From NCBI RefSeq assembly GCF_002007105.1, contig NZ_MVBC01000002.1, positions 1 to 64,000 of the forward strand: 64,000 nt of DNA, in the 5' to 3' direction. Position numbers and translations under genes: made by a program. This document shows positions 60,774 to 64,000 of this stretch, piece after piece (within the stretch, counting starts at the first letter, position 1; each line of letters starts with the position of its first letter). Source of the DNA: Hymenobacter sp. CRA2. GTDB lineage: Bacteria > Bacteroidota > Bacteroidia > Cytophagales > Hymenobacteraceae. The notes below the pieces were generated by a model, which was not told where the DNA came from, did no database searches, and worked only from the letters and a program-made list of their open reading frames with translations.

Positions 60774-61970
60774 CTATTTGCGCACGCCGAAGCGGTACTC
60801 GGTCACGGTGTGATACGTTTCGCCGGGGCGCAGCGTGGTGCTGGGGAACTTGGGCTGGTTGGGCGAGTCGGGGAAGTGCTGGGTTTCCAGGCAGAAGCCG
60901 GCGTACTTGCCGTACTGCTTGCCGCCTTTGCCGCGGATGCTGCCGTCGAGGAAGTTGCCGGTGTACACCTGCAGGCCGGGCTGATCGGTTACCACCGTCA
61001 GCGTACGGCCCGAGGTGGGCTCGTACACGGTGGCCGCCTCGCGCGTGCCCGCGCCGTTGAGCGCCCAGTTGTGGTCGTAGCCGCCGGGCACCTGCGCTAT
61101 CCGCTCGCCGAAGGTGTGGGCCTGCCGGAAATCAAACGGCGTGCCCTGCACCGCGCGCAGCTCCCCGGTCGGAATCAGGCCCGCGCCCACCACGGTGTAG
61201 CGGTCGGCGGCCAGCGTCAGCTGGTGCCCGAGCACGTCGGCGCCGGCGGGGTTCAGGTTGAAGTAGCTGTGCTGGGTGAGGTTGACGGGCGTGGACTTAT
61301 CGGTTTTGGCGGTGTACTCGATGCGCAGCACGTCGTCGTGGGTGAGCGTGTAGCGCACCTGCACCTCCAGCGTGCCGGGGTAGCCTTCCTCGCCGTCGTT
61401 GCTGCGGTAAGTCAGTGTCAGGCCCGGGTCGGTGGCCGATACGTCCTCGGCCGCGGCTTGCCACACCACTTTGTCGTAGCCGCGCTTGCCGCCGTGCAGG
61501 TGGTTTTGGCCATCGTTCTGGGCCAGCTGGTAGGTTTTGCCGTCGAGGGTGAAGCGCCCGCCCGCAATGCGGTTGCCGTAGCGCCCGATCAGGGCGCCGA
61601 AGTACGGGTTGGCCTTCAGAAACGCTGGACTCTGGTAGCCGCTCACGCTGTCGAAGCCGAGCACAATGTCGCCGAGCTGACCGGCTTTGTCAGGCACCAG
61701 CAGCTTGGTCAGGGTGCCGCCGTAGTTGGTGATGGTGGCTTGCAGGCCGTGGGCATTGCGCAAGGTGAAGTAGTTCACCTCCTCGCCTTCCTGCGTACGG
61801 CCGCCGGCTACTTTGGCAAAGCTCCCGGCAGCGGATGAATCGGCGGGCGCCGACTGTGCCACCGGGGCCTCGGCCGCCGCGCTTTCCGACTTGTTCTGAC
61901 TACAGGCTGCGCAGAGCAGCAGCCCAACCAAGCTGCCGGAGCGCAGCACGGGGTGTGAGGGGAATGCCAT
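60774..61970 (-). CDS. Aldose 1-epimerase (GalM-type) lipoprotein
   Basis: A 398-residue mutarotase exported as a lipoprotein: the start at 61968-61970 gives a signal with LLLCAACS (lipobox). A 30-residue Ala/Ser linker precedes the beta-sandwich domain: ALIGRYGNRIAGGRF, NDGQNHLHGGKRGYDKVVW with the catalytic His, LTQHSYFNLNPAG, and GYDHNWALNG. It interconverts sugar anomers, here probably arabinose in the periplasm before transport. It is the first gene of the ara operon, directly behind the LacI-type operators. Confidence 0.93.
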   Translation of the reverse strand: MAFPSHPVLRSGSLVGLLLCAACSQNKSESAAAEAPVAQSAPADSSAAGSFAKVAGGRTQEGEEVNYFTLRNAHGLQATITNYGGTLTKLLVPDKAGQLGDIVLGFDSVSGYQSPAFLKANPYFGALIGRYGNRIAGGRFTLDGKTYQLAQNDGQNHLHGGKRGYDKVVWQAAAEDVSATDPGLTLTYRSNDGEEGYPGTLEVQVRYTLTHDDVLRIEYTAKTDKSTPVNLTQHSYFNLNPAGADVLGHQLTLAADRYTVVGAGLIPTGELRAVQGTPFDFRQAHTFGERIAQVPGGYDHNWALNGAGTREAATVYEPTSGRTLTVVTDQPGLQVYTGNFLDGSIRGKGGKQYGKYAGFCLETQHFPDSPNQPKFPSTTLRPGETYHTVTEYRFGVRK

Positions 61971-62022
61971 AAGGGAGCAGGTTGATGACCGCACGACATG
62001 CTGCGGCGGGCGAGTGTTCGAC

Positions 62023-62053
62023 CAAATGTATTCTACTGCATCAGCTTACACAA
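62023..62053 (-). promoter_or_regulatory. Promoter of the arabinose operon
   Basis: TACATTTG (62030-62023 on the minus strand) fits TAnnTTTG exactly, with TTG 20 bp upstream (62053-62051). The upstream TTG lies inside operator 1, so a bound repressor would cover it. Confidence 0.75.
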
Positions 62054-62065
62054 TCGTTTGTGTAA
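62046..62065. promoter_or_regulatory. LacI-type operator 1
   Basis: TTACACAATCGTTTGTGTAA: symmetric at 18 of 20 positions with a central CG, the usual form of LacI-family sites. Confidence 0.75.
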
Positions 62066-62177
62066 ATAATTTCCTCCATCAAGGCGCTTTTGGACGTGGT
62101 TTTATGACCACACTACTAAATATTCTTTCTAGAGTTGCCCATCATAACGCCAAATCAAGAGAAGTAATGACAATGCT

Positions 62178-62197
62178 TTAGTCAATCGTTTGTGTAA
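62178..62197. promoter_or_regulatory. LacI-type operator 2
   Basis: TTAGTCAATCGTTTGTGTAA, identical to operator 1 at 18 of 20 positions, with one half-site kept perfectly. Centres of the two sites are 132 bp apart, which would permit looping. Confidence 0.7.
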
Positions 62198-62453
62198 GGC
62201 CAGCTGCTAAATTACGCTGTATGCTTCTTCGGGTGCCCGCCACCATCATTCGGTTCTGCCACTTCGCCGCCACTGCTGTGCTAATCCGACCCATAGCTTG
62301 CGGGCAACAGCATTTGTCGGAGCCTCATCATTGCCGCACGGCCAAGACAAAAGTTATACTTTGCTGAGCCGCGCCTTCCACCAAGTACTTCCGGAGCATG
62401 CCCGCCCCGCAGTCGACGGCGTTCTGCGTTTGCCCACTGCTTTTCGAGCCTGT

Positions 62454-62561
62454 ATGCGCCTGCTGCCCCTCTTTCCGCTCAACTTGGTTGTCTTCCCCGG
62501 CGAGAAATATAACAAACACAAAAACCACAATTTAAGCACTTTCACAGTGGATTACCTTTGA
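62454..62561 (+). pseudogene. 5' fragment of a LON substrate-binding-domain gene
   Basis: The frame begins MRLLPLFPLNLVVFPGEK, the start of LON peptidase N-terminal-domain proteins, which normally run to about 200 residues. After about 18 codons the sequence turns AT-rich (near 62504-62520), resemblance fades, and the frame ends at 62561. The break lies about 130 bp before a tyrosine recombinase gene, so the gene was probably cut by integration of an element. The rest of the gene is not in the window. Confidence 0.65.
62553..62560 (+). promoter_or_regulatory. -7 element of the recombinase gene
   Basis: TACCTTTG fits TAnnTTTG exactly, about 85 bp before the recombinase start codon, in AT-rich DNA at the likely element border. 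Confidence 0.5.
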
Positions 62562-62645
62562 ATTTTGAGACCCATTTATTACCCCGGAATCGGATGCGTA
62601 CCTTGGGTATCAGCGGCAGGAAACATAACTGCTCGAGCCTTGATA

Positions 62646-63965
62646 ATGTCTAAGATTAGCATTGTTCTACGCCGCGGAAAGATGAATCAGCGTGGGGAGT
62701 GCCCGGTTGCCATCAAGCATACCCACAAAGGGAGCGACTATCTCAAAAGCCTGGGTTTTTCACTTACAGAAAAGGAATGGAACGAAAAGCGAGAGCAGGT
62801 GCGCGACTCGCATCCACTAGCGAGCGAACACAACGAGACAATCAGTAGCCGGAGGCGGGAATTGGAGCAGGCACTGCGCCGGATTGCGGATCAGCAGCAA
62901 CAGCCTACTGCAGCAGCGTTAGAACAAGCCGTCGTTGAGGTACGGGAAATTGCCAAGAATTTGCCAACCCTACTGGAGAAGCTTGACGTGGCGCGTGGCA
63001 ATCGATTGGAGAAAATGGAAGTCGAGTTGCAGGAGTTGCTGCAGAAGGTAGAAGCAAAGCGGGCTCAGATACGACGCTGGCACCGCCTCCACGGGTCGGG
63101 TCGTAGCTTGCTCGTTAGCAAAGAAATGGATGGCTATATCCTCTCGATTGGGGGCTACGCGAAACGCGCAGCGTTGATGGCTGAAGAGGGCACACCGGTT
63201 CAGCGGTTACCAGGCACCGAGGTACTCAAACCAGCAACTGCACGCATTTACGAGACGGTGCACCGGTTACTGGGCGTTTGGCGTCCTGGCCTACAGATAG
63301 GCGACTGTAATGTAGCCGTGATTGACGAGTTCAAAGCGTGGCTCCAAAGTCGTCACGTGAAACCCAGCTCCATCAAGAGCTACCTACTCAAGTTCACCAA
63401 ATTTGCGCGCTGGAGTGCGAAGAATTATGAGTTGGATCACGCTGACGAATTGAAAGAGTATCGCCACGGCGTGAAGTTTCGCATCCGCAGGCCCACTTTT
63501 TTGACGCCGGTAGAACTGGAACAGCTTTGTAACGTGCAATTGCCCACTCGCACCCTGGAAGACGTGCGGGATATGATGGTACTGATGGTCTTTACCGGGC
63601 TCCGCATCAGCGACGCGAAACTCGCTCACCGGGCAATTATCAATGATGAAATTGTCCTGACTACCCAAAAAACTGGAACGGATGTAACTATACCCCTGGC
63701 ACCTGCTGCGAAGCAGTTGCTAAAACGGCGCAACTACCAACTGCCAACCTTCACGTACAGCTACTTCTCACGGGAAATTAAAGAGGTTGCCAAACTCGCG
63801 AAATTGGAACGGCCGATACTCAAAGATGGGAAGTATCGCCCGCTTCACGAGGTGATTTCTGCCCATTGGGGACGCCGCACTTTCGCCTCTTTTGCTTTGG
63901 AAGCCAAGGTAAATCCAGCGGTTTTAAAGGAGTGGCTTGGGCATTCACGAATGGATCAGTGCTGA
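62646..63965 (+). CDS. Tyrosine recombinase (integrase), frame broken before the catalytic Tyr
   Basis: A 439-residue site-specific recombinase of the Bacteroidota type. It has an arm-binding domain (MSKISIVLRRGKMNQRGECP, YLKSLGFSLTEKEWNEK; residues 1-90), a coiled region with Gln repeats, a core-binding domain (GDCNVAVIDEFKAWLQSRHV) and a catalytic domain. Catalytic residues seen are Arg in FTGLRISDAK, Lys in TTQKTGTDVTIPL, His and Arg in SAHWGRRTF, and His in WLGHSRMD. The frame then stops at a TGA. In another frame the next codons read VLTSYAGAMNQRKA, supplying the catalytic Tyr (63971-63973), so one base is missing or two are extra. The ATG at 62646 is chosen over one 27 codons upstream. 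Confidence 0.85.
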   Translation: MSKISIVLRRGKMNQRGECPVAIKHTHKGSDYLKSLGFSLTEKEWNEKREQVRDSHPLASEHNETISSRRRELEQALRRIADQQQQPTAAALEQAVVEVREIAKNLPTLLEKLDVARGNRLEKMEVELQELLQKVEAKRAQIRRWHRLHGSGRSLLVSKEMDGYILSIGGYAKRAALMAEEGTPVQRLPGTEVLKPATARIYETVHRLLGVWRPGLQIGDCNVAVIDEFKAWLQSRHVKPSSIKSYLLKFTKFARWSAKNYELDHADELKEYRHGVKFRIRRPTFLTPVELEQLCNVQLPTRTLEDVRDMMVLMVFTGLRISDAKLAHRAIINDEIVLTTQKTGTDVTIPLAPAAKQLLKRRNYQLPTFTYSYFSREIKEVAKLAKLERPILKDGKYRPLHEVISAHWGRRTFASFALEAKVNPAVLKEWLGHSRMDQC

Positions 63966-64000
63966 CTAGCTACGCCGGCGCTATGAATCAGCGTAAAGCC

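Larger units (their letters stand above)
61971..62453. other. Divergent control region of the arabinose operon and the LON gene
   Basis: Contains the minus-strand promoter of the galM-type gene and two near-identical palindromes, both listed separately. On the plus strand a weak TATACTTTG near 62355 could be the -7 of the truncated LON gene. Nothing else is recognised. Confidence 0.5.

Noticed and set aside
62298-62453. Upstream extension of the LON fragment
   Set aside because: The family N-terminus begins at MRLLPLFPLN (62454); the preceding codons have no resemblance and cover the likely promoter.

Overview
The window reads as a GC-rich Bacteroidota chromosome segment, most probably Hymenobacter or a close Cytophagales relative. 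The evidence is a SusC/SusD pair, promoters with a TAnnTTTG -7 element, many secreted glycosidases encoded back to back, and dense families of intergenic palindromes. No RNA gene was seen. The genus call is inference.

Almost every gene lies on the minus strand and serves pectin breakdown. The enzyme set resembles the degradome for rhamnogalacturonan II (RG-II), the most complex pectin. It includes a GH140 apiosidase-type protein, a GH141-like beta-helix protein, a GH138-like two-domain protein, two GH78 alpha-L-rhamnosidases, GH95, GH28 and PL1 enzymes, two GH2 enzymes, a methylesterase-like hydrolase, and several propeller and (alpha/alpha)6 proteins. The genes form about four transcription units: (D) 36930 to 17241, sugar isomerase, SusC, SusD, PL1, GH138-like, GH140, propellers, GH2; (C) 14584 to 482, GH78, sialidase-like, esterase, GH141-like, GH78, rhamnose mutarotase-like, Gfo/Idh/MocA oxidoreductase, symporter; (A) 41442 to 38844, symporter and aldolase; (B) 54582 to 41852, unclassified glycosidase, (alpha/alpha)6 enzyme, GH28, GH95, GH2. 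The only plus-strand regulator is an AraC-type gene at 37597, divergent from unit D. A candidate activator site recurs upstream of A and B, with weaker versions at C and D, at near-constant distance from the -7 element.

From 55111 to 61970 lies a complete L-arabinose operon (galM-type lipoprotein, araB, araD, araA, LacI-family regulator). Two copies of a 20-bp near-palindrome with a central CG lie upstream and are the likely operators of the LacI protein.

Foreign or mobile pieces interrupt this layout. A block at 14819-17014 holds an AT-rich orphan gene, a PIN toxin-antitoxin pair and a DUF5713 gene. A 608-bp unit with 56-bp inverted ends carries a DUF559 nuclease-like gene inside operon D, and related ends occur at 10284-10442 and 38790-38848. 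At the right edge, the 5' end of a LON-domain gene is cut off next to a tyrosine recombinase whose own frame is broken just before the catalytic tyrosine. A ten-copy 21-bp tandem repeat lies upstream of the first symporter.
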